NCBI RefSeq assembly: GCF_004792295.1
Contig: NZ_SRRY01000001.1
Coordinates: 1,994,501 to 2,058,500 of the forward strand
DNA: 64,000 bases
Source: Pseudoalteromonas sp. MEBiC 03607
GTDB taxonomy: Bacteria > Pseudomonadota > Gammaproteobacteria > Enterobacterales > Alteromonadaceae
Direction: 5' to 3'
Each line of letters opens with the position of its first letter. The stretch's first letter is position 1. The notes below the pieces were generated by a model, which worked only from the letters and a program-made list of their open reading frames with translations, ran no database searches and was not told the origin of the DNA. Below are positions 9,269 through 17,885 of this stretch, one piece after another. Made by a program: the position numbers and the translations under genes.

Positions 9269-10055
9269 TACTCACTTCATTTGTTACGGCGACTGGTGTG
9301 GTCACAGTGAATGAATTAAGTTGCACTTCAAATTGCTCTACGCCTTTTTCACCTTTCCACATACGCACGAGCATGTAGTCCATTTCTGGGGCAAACCAAG
9401 CAAGTGCTTGGCGTTTATCGTTATCATATAAGCGCTTAACTTTAATCGCTTCTACATTACCAACAGGTAACGAGATCACTTCGGTGCCGATAACTTCAAA
9501 GTCGTAATTGCGCAGGTTGCCTTTTTTATCAATCAATGGATACGATAATTGCGTTTTACCTTGTTTTAACTCTTCGCGCACTTGCACTTGGTAAGACAGT
9601 GAATCTTGAAAATCGTCAGACCAATCAAGCTTTAATGGGTATTTACTTTCGCTGCTTTGTACTTGTTTTTGCGCCGCATCAAATTTTAAGCTGTATTCTT
9701 TATCAGGCCCTGTGCCTGAGCGCTCCATGGTGTAACTTAGCGGAGAAATTTTTTGATCATGGTAAGTAAATTTAGATGTTTCTTTTCTTGAGTCAGAAAA
9801 AATCATCCATTCGATTTCGCTGTGATAAGTGATCACGTAGTTACCGTCGGCGGCTTTTTTAAGCTCGCGGATTGCTTTACCATGGGTTTCGCCTTTACGA
9901 AGTACATCGTATTTGGCTTCATATTGAGTGAGATCGCCAGCTAAAACACTGGTAGGAAGTAATAAAGTGCCCACACAAGCGAGTAGGGCACTTAAATTTT
10001 TATTCTGGATAGTGCGCGCCGTGTGCAGGAAGTTTCTTTTCGTCAAAAACTGCAT
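9255..10055 (-). CDS. DUF3108 domain protein, exported
   Basis: A 266-residue protein of the DUF3108 family with a signal peptide that ends near LLPTSVLAG. I chose ATG 10055 because GGAAG lies at a good distance upstream, whereas the longer frame would start with GTG at 10085 without a ribosome site. Either start lies inside the 3' end of purN (stop at 10000), so the genes overlap by 56 bases and are probably co-transcribed. The mature part is beta-rich and should be periplasmic. The molecular function is unknown; gene order next to purN recurs in related gammaproteobacteria to my knowledge. Confidence 0.75.
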   Translation of the reverse strand: MQFLTKRNFLHTARTIQNKNLSALLACVGTLLLPTSVLAGDLTQYEAKYDVLRKGETHGKAIRELKKAADGNYVITYHSEIEWMIFSDSRKETSKFTYHDQKISPLSYTMERSGTGPDKEYSLKFDAAQKQVQSSESKYPLKLDWSDDFQDSLSYQVQVREELKQGKTQLSYPLIDKKGNLRNYDFEVIGTEVISLPVGNVEAIKVKRLYDNDKRQALAWFAPEMDYMLVRMWKGEKGVEQFEVQLNSFTVTTPVAVTNEVSNEAP

Positions 10056-10647
10056 AATCTGCTTCCATCTTGAGTCGTTGTTCACTGAACCACTTGATCA
10101 CCAATGGATAGATTATATGTTCTTGCTGATGAACACGTTGTGCGAGTGTCTCTGCGGTATCGTTTTCGAGTACCGGCACTTTGGCTTGAAGAACAACGGG
10201 ACCGCCGTCTAGCTCTTCTGTGACAAAGTGAACACTGACACCATGAACGTCATCTTTTGCATCTATCGCTCGTTGGTGGGTATTCAGCCCTTGGTACTTA
10301 GGCAACAAAGAAGGGTGAATGTTCAACATTTTTCCCTTAAATTTTTGCACTAAGCTAGGAGTAAGAATACGCATAAAACCAGCTAATACAACTAGATTTG
10401 GTTCAAAATTGTCAATAATGTCCATTAACTCAGCATCATAGGCCTCGCGCGAGTCAAAATCTTTATGGCTAAGTACACGTGTTTGTATACCTGCATTTTT
10501 TGCTCGTTCAAGGCCATAGGCGTCGGCTTTATTACTAATTACAGCGGCGATTTCGGCCTTAATCTCACCACGCGCACACGCGTCGATGATGGCTTGAAGG
10601 TTTGAACCGCTACCAGAAATTAATACAACAAGACGACAAGGGGTCAT
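10000..10647 (-). CDS. purN: Phosphoribosylglycinamide formyltransferase PurN
   Basis: A 215-residue enzyme of de novo purine synthesis. It transfers a formyl group from 10-formyltetrahydrofolate to GAR. The N-terminal VVLISGSGSNLQAII binds phosphate, VVLAGFMRIL and NIHPSLLPKYQGLNTHQRAI contain the catalytic Asn/His region, and VHFVTEELDGGPVVLQ supplies the catalytic Asp. Length matches E. coli PurN (212). Its ATG overlaps the purM stop by one base (TAATG), so translation is coupled. The 3' end overlaps the DUF3108 gene. Confidence 0.96.
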   Translation of the reverse strand: MTPCRLVVLISGSGSNLQAIIDACARGEIKAEIAAVISNKADAYGLERAKNAGIQTRVLSHKDFDSREAYDAELMDIIDNFEPNLVVLAGFMRILTPSLVQKFKGKMLNIHPSLLPKYQGLNTHQRAIDAKDDVHGVSVHFVTEELDGGPVVLQAKVPVLENDTAETLAQRVHQQEHIIYPLVIKWFSEQRLKMEADYAVFDEKKLPAHGAHYPE

Positions 10648-11699
10648 TAGTCACGACCACCTAAAATTTCTACTTGCTCTTCGCCTGCTTTCGCATCTTG
10701 GATCTCACCGATATGCCATGCATTTTCGCCAAGATCTTTAAGGATTGTTAAGCTTTGCTCAAGTTTGTCTGCTGGAACAACTAAAATCATACCAACACCA
10801 CAGTTGAATGTACGGTACATTTCGTGTGTTGTGATGTTGCCGTTTTCTTGTAACCAGTTGAAAACAACAGGCCATTCCCAGCTGTCACCTTTGATAACTG
10901 CTTTTGCAGATTCAGGAAGTACGCGCGGGATATTTTCCCAGAAACCACCACCCGTGATGTGAGATAACGCGTGTACGTCAACCTGCTTGAATAGCTCAAG
11001 TAGTTGTTTAACGTAGATACGAGTTGGCTCTAAAAGGTGATCGCCAAGTGTTTTGCCTTCAAGCTCAGCGCTCGTGTCTGCGCCAGATACTTCAAGAACT
11101 TTACGAATTAATGAGAAGCCGTTTGAGTGAGGACCACTTGATGCAAGGGCGATTAATTGGTCGCCTGCAGCAACTTTAGTACCGTCGATAATTTTTGATT
11201 TTTCTACAACACCAGTACAGAAACCAGCCATGTCGTAGTCTTCGCCGTCGTACATACCTGGCATTTCAGCAGTTTCACCACCGATTAAAGCGCAGCCAGA
11301 AAGCTCACAGCCTTTACCAATACCTGTTACAACATCAGCCGCAGTGTCTACGTCTAATTTACCAGTTGCATAGTAATCAAGGAAAAATAGTGGCTCTGCA
11401 CCTTGTACAATAAGGTCGTTTACACACATAGCAACAAGGTCGATACCCACTGTGTCGTGCTTTTTAAGATCGATTGCTAAACGTAGTTTTGTACCAACGC
11501 CGTCTGTGCCAGCAACCAGTACAGGCTCTTTATAGCCAGTTGGTAGTTCGCAAAGTGCGCCAAAACCACCGATACCGCCCATTACTTCAGGACGTCTGGT
11601 TTTTTTAACTACGCCTTTAATACGCTCAACAAGTGCATTACCGGCATCGATATCTACGCCCGCGTCTTTATAGCTAAGAGACTGTTTTTGTTCGCTCAC
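10647..11699 (-). CDS. purM: Phosphoribosylformylglycinamidine cyclo-ligase PurM
   Basis: A 350-residue AIR synthetase, the fifth step of purine synthesis, forming the imidazole ring of AIR with ATP. It starts with the usual [15 protein letters not shown], followed by [24 protein letters not shown], and [12 protein letters not shown], all family hallmarks. Length matches E. coli PurM (345). It forms an operon with purN. I looked for a PurR palindrome in the 200-base leader and found no convincing one. Confidence 0.97.
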   Translation of the reverse strand: MSEQKQSLSYKDAGVDIDAGNALVERIKGVVKKTRRPEVMGGIGGFGALCELPTGYKEPVLVAGTDGVGTKLRLAIDLKKHDTVGIDLVAMCVNDLIVQGAEPLFFLDYYATGKLDVDTAADVVTGIGKGCELSGCALIGGETAEMPGMYDGEDYDMAGFCTGVVEKSKIIDGTKVAAGDQLIALASSGPHSNGFSLIRKVLEVSGADTSAELEGKTLGDHLLEPTRIYVKQLLELFKQVDVHALSHITGGGFWENIPRVLPESAKAVIKGDSWEWPVVFNWLQENGNITTHEMYRTFNCGVGMILVVPADKLEQSLTILKDLGENAWHIGEIQDAKAGEEQVEILGGRD

Positions 11700-11791
11700 A
11701 GGTTTTCCTCAAAAAAGTTGCATGTGGGTTGCTTAGAAACGCGCGTATTTTACAACAATTGCAATGGCGCGGCTAGTTGAAAAATCACTTT

Positions 11792-11830
11792 AACCGACTT
11801 GACAAGGACAGTTGTCCGGTTTTTTTGCTT
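11792..11830 (+). terminator. Terminator-like hairpin on + strand in cmoB-purM gap
   Basis: The stem AACCG...CGGTT (11792-11796 with 11817-11821), with an inner GACAA/TTGTC pair, is followed by TTTTTT. The T tract is on the + strand, yet both neighbouring genes are on the minus strand. It could end a short + strand transcript or be incidental. Confidence 0.35.
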
Positions 11831-11833
11831 TCA

Positions 11834-11881
11834 AGTTACAAGGCAAAAGTATCAAGTAAATGTCACTTTGACCTTGTAACT
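11834..11881. repeat. 10-bp inverted repeat with 28-base loop in cmoB-purM gap
   Basis: AGTTACAAGG (11834-11843) and CCTTGTAACT (11872-11881) are perfect reverse complements flanking 28 bases, just past the cmoB stop. It may be an mRNA structure after cmoB. There is no T tract, so I do not call it an intrinsic terminator. Confidence 0.5.
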
Positions 11882-11900
11882 AGAGACTTCTCACTATTTG

Positions 11901-12869
11901 TTAAGCTTTCGCAGTTAAAATAGCGCGTAGGGGGGCTGGGTAACCTTCAATGGTTTTGCTAGTGTCATTTGGGTCTAAAAAGTCGACCAATGATTCGTTT
12001 TCCATCCACTGGGTTTTACGTTGTTCTTCAAGCGTTGTGATTGCACAGTCTTTAACTTGTACATCTTTAAAGCCAACGCGCTCCATCCATAGTTTTAATG
12101 CCGCGGTGCTTGGGATAAACCACACATTACGCATTTTTGCATAACGGTCGGTTGGCACTAAAACTGTGTGCTCATCACCTTCAACAACCAGTGTTTCAAG
12201 GACTAACTCACCGCCAGGACGAAGCTGCGCTTTTAATTGCGCTAAAAAGTCGATTGGTGAACGACGATGATATAAAACACCCATCGAAAATACCGTATCA
12301 AATGCTTTTAGCTCTGGCAGAGCTTCAACACCTAATGGCAATAAATGCACGTTTTCATCTTGGTGATAATGCTTTATCGCTTGAAATTGGCATAAGAATA
12401 AATCAGATGGATCGATACCCACCACAAAATTTGCGCCTTCACCGCGCATGCGCCACAAGTGATAACCTGAACCACAACCAATATCAAGCACAGTGCGGCC
12501 TTTTAACGGTTCAATATGAGGCAGTAAACGATCCCATTTCCAATCACTGCGCCACTCAGTATCAATCTCGATACCGTGTAAGCTAAATGGCCCTTTACGC
12601 CATGGCATCATGCGCTTTAATAAATGCGTTAACTGTTTTTGCTGACCTTCAGATAGCTCATCACCGGTACCGATTTGTACTTTATCCTGCAGGTTTACAT
12701 GGTTTGTGCTTACCTCAGGTAAGTTTTTCAGCACTTTTTGCCATTTAGGTAAATCGCCGTGGCCGGCTTCTAGTTCCCAGTGCTTTAATTGACCTGGCAA
12801 AGTTTCGAGCCAGTGGCTAAGCGGGCTTTGTGCAATCGCAGCGTAAAATTGGTTAAACCATTGAGACAT
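11901..12869 (-). CDS. cmoB: tRNA U34 carboxymethyltransferase CmoB
   Basis: A 322-residue SAM-dependent enzyme (E. coli CmoB 323). It transfers the carboxymethyl group from carboxy-SAM to 5-hydroxyuridine at position 34 of tRNAs, giving cmo5U. The motif [15 protein letters not shown] is the Rossmann SAM loop, and [21 protein letters not shown] is a typical CmoB stretch. It sits 27 bases downstream of cmoA on the same strand, so the two act together and are probably one operon. Confidence 0.96.
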   Translation of the reverse strand: MSQWFNQFYAAIAQSPLSHWLETLPGQLKHWELEAGHGDLPKWQKVLKNLPEVSTNHVNLQDKVQIGTGDELSEGQQKQLTHLLKRMMPWRKGPFSLHGIEIDTEWRSDWKWDRLLPHIEPLKGRTVLDIGCGSGYHLWRMRGEGANFVVGIDPSDLFLCQFQAIKHYHQDENVHLLPLGVEALPELKAFDTVFSMGVLYHRRSPIDFLAQLKAQLRPGGELVLETLVVEGDEHTVLVPTDRYAKMRNVWFIPSTAALKLWMERVGFKDVQVKDCAITTLEEQRKTQWMENESLVDFLDPNDTSKTIEGYPAPLRAILTAKA

Positions 12870-12896
12870 GAAATACTCTTTATATCGTTGTGATGA

Positions 12897-13622
12897 TTAC
12901 TTGATTGCAATCATCGAGCAGAAGTTAAAACATTGATACCACACTTGCGTTTGGCTAAAACCAATTTCACTTAATCGGTTTAAGTGGGTAGATAAATGAT
13001 CAGGGCGCATGACATTTTCGATAGCTGTGCGCTTTTGGCTGATCTCAAGCTCTGAATAGCCGTTATGACGTTTAAAATCATGATGTAAATCAATGAGCAA
13101 ATTATCGCATTGCTCATTTTCACCCCTAATTTTTTCGCTCAGCAGCAAAACGCCGCCTGGTTTTAAATTTGCGTAAATCTTTTCAAGCACCGCTTGGCGC
13201 TTTTCAGGTGGAATAAACTGTAGTGTAAAGTTCATCGCCACCACAGAGGCATTCTCGATGGCTAAATCGTTTATATCACCCAGCGTGACAGTGACTGGCA
13301 CGTCAGAGCGAAAACCTTGTAAATGTAATTTACAACGCTCAACCATCGCTTCTGAGTTATCAACGGCAATAATATTACAGTTATCGGTGCGAATATTACG
13401 GCGCATACTTAACGTTACTGCACCAAGTGAACAGCCTAAGTCGTATAGGTTTGAATTACTTTGCGCGTATTCGCCAGCCAGTTTACCTATGGTGCTAACA
13501 ATGGTTGCGTAACCTGGCACCGAGCGCTGGATCATATCTGGAAAAACTTCTACTACATGTTGGTCAAAGCTAAAGTCTTTAACCGCTTGCTCAGTGGCAT
13601 AAATACTGTCTTTTTGCGTCAC
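12897..13622 (-). CDS. cmoA: Carboxy-SAM synthase CmoA
   Basis: CmoA converts SAM plus prephenate to carboxy-SAM, the donor used by CmoB. The family block FSFDQHVVEVFPDMIQRSVPGY and the SAM loop YDLGCSLGAVTLSMRRNI are present. The open frame extends up to 13754, but the extra N-terminal residues are hydrophobic and not part of the family. I therefore chose GTG at 13622, which gives 241 residues (E. coli 247) and has AAAGAGA upstream. Divergent from the DUF3334 gene. Confidence 0.93.
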   Translation of the reverse strand: MTQKDSIYATEQAVKDFSFDQHVVEVFPDMIQRSVPGYATIVSTIGKLAGEYAQSNSNLYDLGCSLGAVTLSMRRNIRTDNCNIIAVDNSEAMVERCKLHLQGFRSDVPVTVTLGDINDLAIENASVVAMNFTLQFIPPEKRQAVLEKIYANLKPGGVLLLSEKIRGENEQCDNLLIDLHHDFKRHNGYSELEISQKRTAIENVMRPDHLSTHLNRLSEIGFSQTQVWYQCFNFCSMIAIK

Positions 13623-13740
13623 GTGAACAGTCTCTTTAAAAAATAATACCGCTATTTTAGCATTTTTAACTGGATAGTCAGTGATAAATTCAGTAGCTTG
13701 GCTAGAATTATCAATAACAAGTACAAAAAAGAGAAGTTTA

Positions 13741-14421
13741 ATGACAAAAAGCAAAGTGATTAGTACAGAAGATATCTTATCAACTCTGTGTCATTCAGTG
13801 ACTGGAGTTCTGTCTTCAGCAAGTGGTAATAGTATTAGTTATTCTGCCATGGTACAAAAAATAACCCGCACCTGTATGCGCCCAGATATTGGCTGTTTTG
13901 TATTGTTCGATGGTGGTTTTACTGGCCTTGTGGTAACAAACTTCACAGCCCAAGCAGCCATGGAAATCTACCATGACTATATGCGCAACATGGGTATGCC
14001 AGAAGACGAAATTGCACAAAGCCATTTATCAGATGATGTGGCAAACGTACTCGGCGAGCTGATGAACCAAATCGTTGGTGACTTTACGTCAAAAGTACGC
14101 GACCAGTTGCATACTTCTATCACGCAAAACCAACCTAAGATGATGGCGATTAATAAACAGGTGCAAATCTCTGTTGATACCACCATGGATAGACCACAAG
14201 CACGCCGTGTGACCTTCACTACAGCGAAGCAAAATATCTTCTATCTAGAGCTTGCAATGGATAAAACTGAATTTATCAAACTACATGATTTTGATATTTC
14301 AGAAGCCGTTGACCCAGATGACATCATCGAAAACGAAGCTAAACAAAAAGCTGAAAAGCAAAAAGCATCATCACAAGCAGACGATGCCGATGATGATTTT
14401 ATGGCAGAACTTGGTTTGTAA
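13741..14421 (+). CDS. DUF3334 family protein
   Basis: A 226-residue protein from ATG 13741 with AGAGAAG upstream; the open frame begins 60 bases earlier without support. The sequence (TEDILSTLCHSV near the start, MRPDIGCFVLFDGGF, LGELMNQIVGDFTSKVR, RVTFTTAKQNIFYLELAMD) matches my knowledge of DUF3334, found in Vibrio and Alteromonadales. The fold resembles CheC/CheX-like phosphatase or chemotaxis-related domains, but no function is established. The C-terminus is acidic and disordered. A terminator and a heptamer repeat array follow. Confidence 0.75.
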   Translation: MTKSKVISTEDILSTLCHSVTGVLSSASGNSISYSAMVQKITRTCMRPDIGCFVLFDGGFTGLVVTNFTAQAAMEIYHDYMRNMGMPEDEIAQSHLSDDVANVLGELMNQIVGDFTSKVRDQLHTSITQNQPKMMAINKQVQISVDTTMDRPQARRVTFTTAKQNIFYLELAMDKTEFIKLHDFDISEAVDPDDIIENEAKQKAEKQKASSQADDADDDFMAELGL

Positions 14422-14432
14422 CCTAACGACTT

Positions 14433-14513
14433 GAGCTGTCAGCCATCAGCTTTCAGCCATCAGCTTTCAGCCATCAGCTTTCAGCCATCAGCTTTCAGCT
14501 TTCAGCTGTCAGA
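14433..14513. repeat. Heptanucleotide tandem array, CAGCNNT units
   Basis: About eleven 7-base units, mainly alternating CAGCCAT and CAGCTTT and ending CAGCTGT, lie just after the DUF3334 stop. Related arrays occur at 16526 and (opposite strand) 17886. Tandem CAGC heptamers of this sort are neither coding nor a CRISPR. Confidence 0.9.
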
Positions 14514-14521
14514 TAAAATAG

Positions 14522-14551
14522 AGGCGCGGGTCAGACCGCGCTTTTTTGTTT
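14522..14551 (+). terminator. Terminator after DUF3334 gene
   Basis: GCGCGG (14524-14529) pairs with CCGCGC (14536-14541), followed by TTTTTTG. It lies immediately after the heptamer array. Confidence 0.85.
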
Positions 14552-14722
14552 TTAAAAGGCTATAGCACTTAGTGTTTTATGTTGAGTTTATTTCAACGCT
14601 GAAATTCAATTGAGGGTACTAAGCCCTAAGTTTGAAATATGGTTTTGCAGCTTTCATTAAGTTAATCTTTTGGTGTGTAATACATAAATTAATCTACTGA
14701 AATAACTCAATAGGCAATTGAA
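14552..14722. other. Low-GC intergenic stretch
   Basis: With the heptamer array and terminator before it, this makes a 300-base gap after the DUF3334 gene. I see no ORF, RNA or clear dyad in it beyond general AT-richness. Confidence 0.4.
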
Positions 14723-15001
14723 TTGAAATTTAATCACATATACCAAGATGTTATTGTCAATGAAGTGAAGTTAAAACGCTCTGGGAGTGAGTTTCAAGTG
14801 TTTGTGACATTCCAAACTCAATCGGAGACTTTACATGTTGTACTTAATGGAGTCCGAGAGATTGATAATATTTCTGATTTGTTAGAGGCAAAACAACTTT
14901 GGCTTGAAGATAGCGAATCTAATCAAGCTGAGTATGGAAAATTTAACCTTGGTATTTCACATGAGAGTTACACGGAAATTTGCTTTGACTCATTAGGTTA
15001 A
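14723..15001 (+). CDS. Hypothetical small protein
   Basis: A 92-residue frame opening with TTG (or an upstream ATT); no ATG is available before residue 20 and no strong ribosome site is seen. The composition is soluble and acidic with alternating hydrophobics, consistent with a small beta-rich protein. I do not recognise a family. The neighbouring frame at 15122 has the same style. The region is lower in GC than its flanks and sits near the repeats and IS, so both could be recent acquisitions, orphan immunity-type genes, or remnants. Confidence 0.4.
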   Translation: MKFNHIYQDVIVNEVKLKRSGSEFQVFVTFQTQSETLHVVLNGVREIDNISDLLEAKQLWLEDSESNQAEYGKFNLGISHESYTEICFDSLG

Positions 15002-15121
15002 GGGACTTGTAAGCTACCTTGGTATAAAAAATACTGCTTGGTAGCAATTGCTTACATTCTTAGGTTGAGGAAAATAGTGCTACAAGAATTAGAAAATTGA
15101 AGAAATTCAAAATTTAAAATT

Positions 15122-15379
15122 TTGACAATTGAAAATCTCAAGGTGGTTCTTTCTGCTCAATTGGGTGAGCCAACTAAAGCTCAATACATTGAAATTAAGG
15201 GCAATGGCCTTATAGCAAGGGCAACACTTTGGGAAAATGGTAACCTTGTATTAAAAGCAGTTAGTTGTCAGTCTGATAAGCAGGTAATTTTAAAACACCT
15301 GAATTCATGTGAGGCATGGCAAATTGACGATGAACTTAACTGGTGGTTGAGCCAAATTGTTATTTACGAATCCTCATAA
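15122..15379 (+). CDS. Hypothetical small protein
   Basis: An 85-residue frame with TTG as the first start codon and no clear ribosome site. It contains two Trp-rich stretches near the C-terminus (EAWQIDDELNWWLSQ). No family recognised. It follows the 92-residue frame after 120 bases on the same strand. Codon use looks coding-like, but the absence of ATG starts in both frames leaves open that they are decayed. Confidence 0.4.
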   Translation: MTIENLKVVLSAQLGEPTKAQYIEIKGNGLIARATLWENGNLVLKAVSCQSDKQVILKHLNSCEAWQIDDELNWWLSQIVIYESS

Positions 15380-15511
15380 TCGATGCAGTTGAGTAACTAG
15401 TCTTGGCTCAAAACTTACAGCTTAAAGCTTTGAACTTAAAGCTCGTTTTAAAGCCTACATTCATCCAATTTATGCTTTACTCATAAAGCCTTAAATGGAT
15501 TTGATGATTGC

Positions 15512-16528
15512 ATGAATTACTTAAAAAACTTTATAACTAAATTTGTTTTCATGATGCAGAAGCGGCCGGGGTTGATGGCGGTGTTGGCTTTTTGCAGTGG
15601 TGTAGCAAGCTATGTCTTTGTTGAGCGAAAAGAATCGTTTTCGCAACTTATCTCTATTTTATTATTAGTCACTTGGTTATGGTTGTTAATAGATAACTGG
15701 CTAAGAGATAAAGTAGAGGAGCGTTTTGGTGTGGCGGTGTCGCCCAACGTGATGCGCTTTGCGCTGCAAGTTGTGCAGCAAGAAAGTTTGTTTTTTGCTT
15801 TACCATTTTTCTTGGCGGTGACTACTTGGGACCATGGTCAGGCCGCGTTTACCGCTTTAATTATTCTTTGCGCGTTCGTTTCTGTTGTTGACCCCCTCTA
15901 TTATAAAAAGCTTGCAAGGCACAGTGTGTGGTTTAGTGTGTTTCATAGCTTTTCTTTGTTTGTCGTGCTGTCGGTTACCTTGCCTATTTTATTAAAGTTA
16001 ACGACCAGCCAAAGTTTTGAAATTGCACTGATAACAGCGGTTATTTTAACTGTCCCTAGTCTTGGCAATTTGATGCCCAATGCGAAATGGTGGCGTTTTC
16101 CGTTGTTGGTGTTATTGCTTTGTACATTAGGTGTTGGGCTTTGGCAATTGCGTAGCTTTGTGCCACCTGCGGCACTGCGTTTAACGGATATGAGCATGTC
16201 GTATCAGCTTGATGAACAAGCCCGTAAACCGCTTTCGCCAATAACAGAACTCACCGAGCAGAGCTTGCATGAAAAAGGTCTATATAGTTTTAGTGCAGTT
16301 AAAGCACCGCTAGGGCTAAATGAAAAAATCTTTCATGTTTGGGTGCATAATCGTAAAGAAGTTGACCGCATAGCCTTGGATATTTCTGGTGGTCGTAAAG
16401 AGGGTTATCGAGCGTGGAGCCATAAAACGAATTTCCCTGCTAATGCTGCAGGGAAATGGGTCGTTAAAGTGGTTACCGAGTCTGGGCAGCTGATAGGGCA
16501 AAGAAGATTTGAGGTTACTGATGTCTAG
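15512..16528 (+). CDS. Membrane protein with C-terminal DUF2914-like domain (DUF5924-type)
   Basis: A 338-residue protein with about seven hydrophobic segments in the first 215 residues, followed by a soluble domain. That domain ends with a pattern (HVWVHNRKEVDRIALDISGG, then AAGKWVVKVVTESGQLIG) typical of DUF2914. The two-part design matches what I recall as DUF5924. Function unknown; the C-terminal domain should lie outside the cytoplasm. The stop codon is the first triplet of a decayed heptamer array, and an IS element lies 110 bases downstream. Confidence 0.6.
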   Translation: MNYLKNFITKFVFMMQKRPGLMAVLAFCSGVASYVFVERKESFSQLISILLLVTWLWLLIDNWLRDKVEERFGVAVSPNVMRFALQVVQQESLFFALPFFLAVTTWDHGQAAFTALIILCAFVSVVDPLYYKKLARHSVWFSVFHSFSLFVVLSVTLPILLKLTTSQSFEIALITAVILTVPSLGNLMPNAKWWRFPLLVLLLCTLGVGLWQLRSFVPPAALRLTDMSMSYQLDEQARKPLSPITELTEQSLHEKGLYSFSAVKAPLGLNEKIFHVWVHNRKEVDRIALDISGGRKEGYRAWSHKTNFPANAAGKWVVKVVTESGQLIGQRRFEVTDV

Positions 16529-16560
16529 CTGTCAGCTTTCAGCCGTCAGTTTTTAGCTGA
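16526..16560. repeat. Decayed heptamer array
   Basis: Five 7-base units (TAGCTGT, CAGCTTT, CAGCCGT, CAGTTTT, TAGCTGA) in register, overlapping the stop codon of the preceding gene. Same CAGCNNT family as the array at 14433 but diverged. Confidence 0.7.
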
Positions 16561-16637
16561 TCGAGATGGAGGATAGTTATTAGAGTTTTTGAACAACAAG
16601 AGCTTAACATTCATTCCTCAGGTTTTATGTTTTTGAT

Positions 16638-16663
16638 TGATCTGACTCCATAAAAGTAGACAC
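16638..16663 (+). repeat. IS left inverted repeat
   Basis: Begins TGATCTGACTCC and ends AGTAGACAC; it matches the right end apart from a few central bases. It precedes the orfA start by 20 bases. Confidence 0.9.
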
Positions 16664-16682
16664 CTTTTTGGAGTCAGTAATC

Positions 16683-16997
16683 ATGAAAGTAAAACCATAT
16701 CGTAAACATTCGCTCGAATTTAAAATAAAAGTCGTTCAAGAGTCGTTAGACACCACAGATACAGTTAAGATGGTCGCTAATAAGTACGGTATTCATCCTG
16801 ACATGCTATCAAGTTGGAGAAGTCACATGACCTCGAAAAAGAAAACGGCAAAGCCACTAAAGAACCAAGGCCCTGACAAATCATACACAGATTTAGAACG
16901 CCAAATTCGCAAGCTTGAGAAGCAACTCGAAGATGCTCAGTTGGAGAATGACGTTTTAAAAAAGGCGAAGGTCTACTTCGACAGCCTAAAAGAATAA
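16683..16997 (+). CDS. IS3-family transposase OrfA
   Basis: A 104-residue DNA-binding component. The N-terminal half is a helix-turn-helix of the transposase_8 type (FKIKVVQESLDTTDTVKMVANKYGI...). The C-terminal half is a leucine-zipper-like coiled coil (LERQIRKLEKQLEDAQLEN). I chose ATG 16683 with GGAG 10 bases upstream. Near its 3' end, A AAA AAG at 16958-16964 is in the correct phase for -1 frameshifting into orfB to make the OrfAB fusion transposase. Confidence 0.93.
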   Translation: MKVKPYRKHSLEFKIKVVQESLDTTDTVKMVANKYGIHPDMLSSWRSHMTSKKKTAKPLKNQGPDKSYTDLERQIRKLEKQLEDAQLENDVLKKAKVYFDSLKE

Positions 16998-17854
16998 GGT
17001 TCGAATATATCCACAAGGTCACAGACGCCAAACGCACAGTGAAGAAGTTGTGCAGCTGGTTATCTGTGTCGCCGGCTGGATACTATAAATGGTTAAAGCA
17101 ATTACCTAGCACACGCCAGAAAGAAAACAGTTCGTTACTGAAATTTCTAAAGTATGTCAGCGACCAAGAGCACTGTATTCCTGGTTATAGGAAGCTCTGG
17201 GAGGCAGCGGTAGCACATGGTTTTGATTGCAGTAAAGGGCGTGTGCAGAGACTATTACAAAGCGTTGGCTATCGTTCAAAGTCAGGTAAAAGACGCTATA
17301 CAAGCCGCTCGAAGAAAGAAGGTACAATCAAAGCGAGTAATTTATTACGGCGCCAGTTTAATGTTGATGCAGTAAATACCGTGTGGGTATCAGATATCAC
17401 ACAAGTACGCTGTAAAGATGGTTGGCAGTATTTATGCGTCATCCTTGACTTGTACTCTCGTAAGGTTGTTGGCTGGGTAACAAGCAGTATAAACAACGCC
17501 GAGTTAGTTATTAAAACACTGAGAAAAGCATGGTCAGCACGTAAACCTGATGGTTCGAACTTGCTCTTTCATTCAGACCAAGGAGCTCAGTATGTCGCAA
17601 AGGAAACAGTGAAGTGGTTAACTAATAGAGGTGTCACAGTGAGTATGTCTAGAAAAGGCAACTGCTGGGATAACGCATGCTCAGAAAGCTTCTTCGCGCA
17701 GTATAAAAAGGAGTGGATAAAGAATTTAAATGAACTGAGTCGTAGTGAAATGACAACACAAACGTATTTTTATATTGAAAAATACTACAACTCAGTAAGA
17801 AGGCATGGCACCCTAGGGTATAAAAGTCCCATGCAGTACGAACAAGTTAATTAA
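16964..17854 (+). CDS. IS3-family transposase OrfB (in -1 frame, made as OrfAB fusion)
   Basis: The catalytic part of the transposase, open in the -1 frame from the slippery site at 16964; a GTG at 17039 is the first internal start-like codon, but translation through frameshifting is expected. The rve integrase core is complete: Asp in VWVSDITQV, Asp in LLFHSDQGAQY, and Glu in NACSESFFAQYKKEW, giving DDE. The upstream HTH_21-like segment (CSWLSVSPAGYYKWLK) is typical of the family. The product stops 31 bases before the right end of the element. Confidence 0.93.
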   Translation, partial: GEGLLRQPKRIRFEYIHKVTDAKRTVKKLCSWLSVSPAGYYKWLKQLPSTRQKENSSLLKFLKYVSDQEHCIPGYRKLWEAAVAHGFDCSKGRVQRLLQSVGYRSKSGKRRYTSRSKKEGTIKASNLLRRQFNVDAVNTVWVSDITQVRCKDGWQYLCVILDLYSRKVVGWVTSSINNAELVIKTLRKAWSARKPDGSNLLFHSDQGAQYVAKETVKWLTNRGVTVSMSRKGNCWDNACSESFFAQYKKEWIKNLNELSRSEMTTQTYFYIEKYYNSVRRHGTLGYKSPMQYEQVN

Positions 17855-17859
17855 ACCTT

Positions 17860-17885
17860 GTGTCTACTTTATCGGAGTCAGATCA
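17860..17885 (-). repeat. IS right inverted repeat
   Basis: Reverse complement begins TGATCTGACTCC. It ends exactly where the GATAGCT array begins, so the 3-bp target duplication GAT is also the first three bases of the array. Confidence 0.9.

Larger units (their letters stand above)
16638..17885 (+). mobile_element. IS3-family insertion sequence, apparently intact
   Basis: A 1248-bp element with 26-bp near-perfect terminal inverted repeats beginning TGATCTGACTCC (left 16638-16663, right 17860-17885). It has 5'-TG...CA-3' ends, two overlapping-type ORFs and a 3-bp GAT direct repeat on both sides (16635-16637 and 17886-17888). Both ORFs are open, the -1 slippery heptamer is present, and the DDE residues are intact, so the copy could be active. 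Confidence 0.95.

Noticed and set aside
11700..11800. PurR operator before purM
   Set aside because: AAACGCGCGT has some resemblance but no palindromic ACGCAAACGTTTGCGT-like site.
13623..13754. N-terminal hydrophobic extension of cmoA
   Set aside because: CmoA is cytosolic and starts near GTG 13622; the extension would also use up the promoter region shared with the divergent gene.
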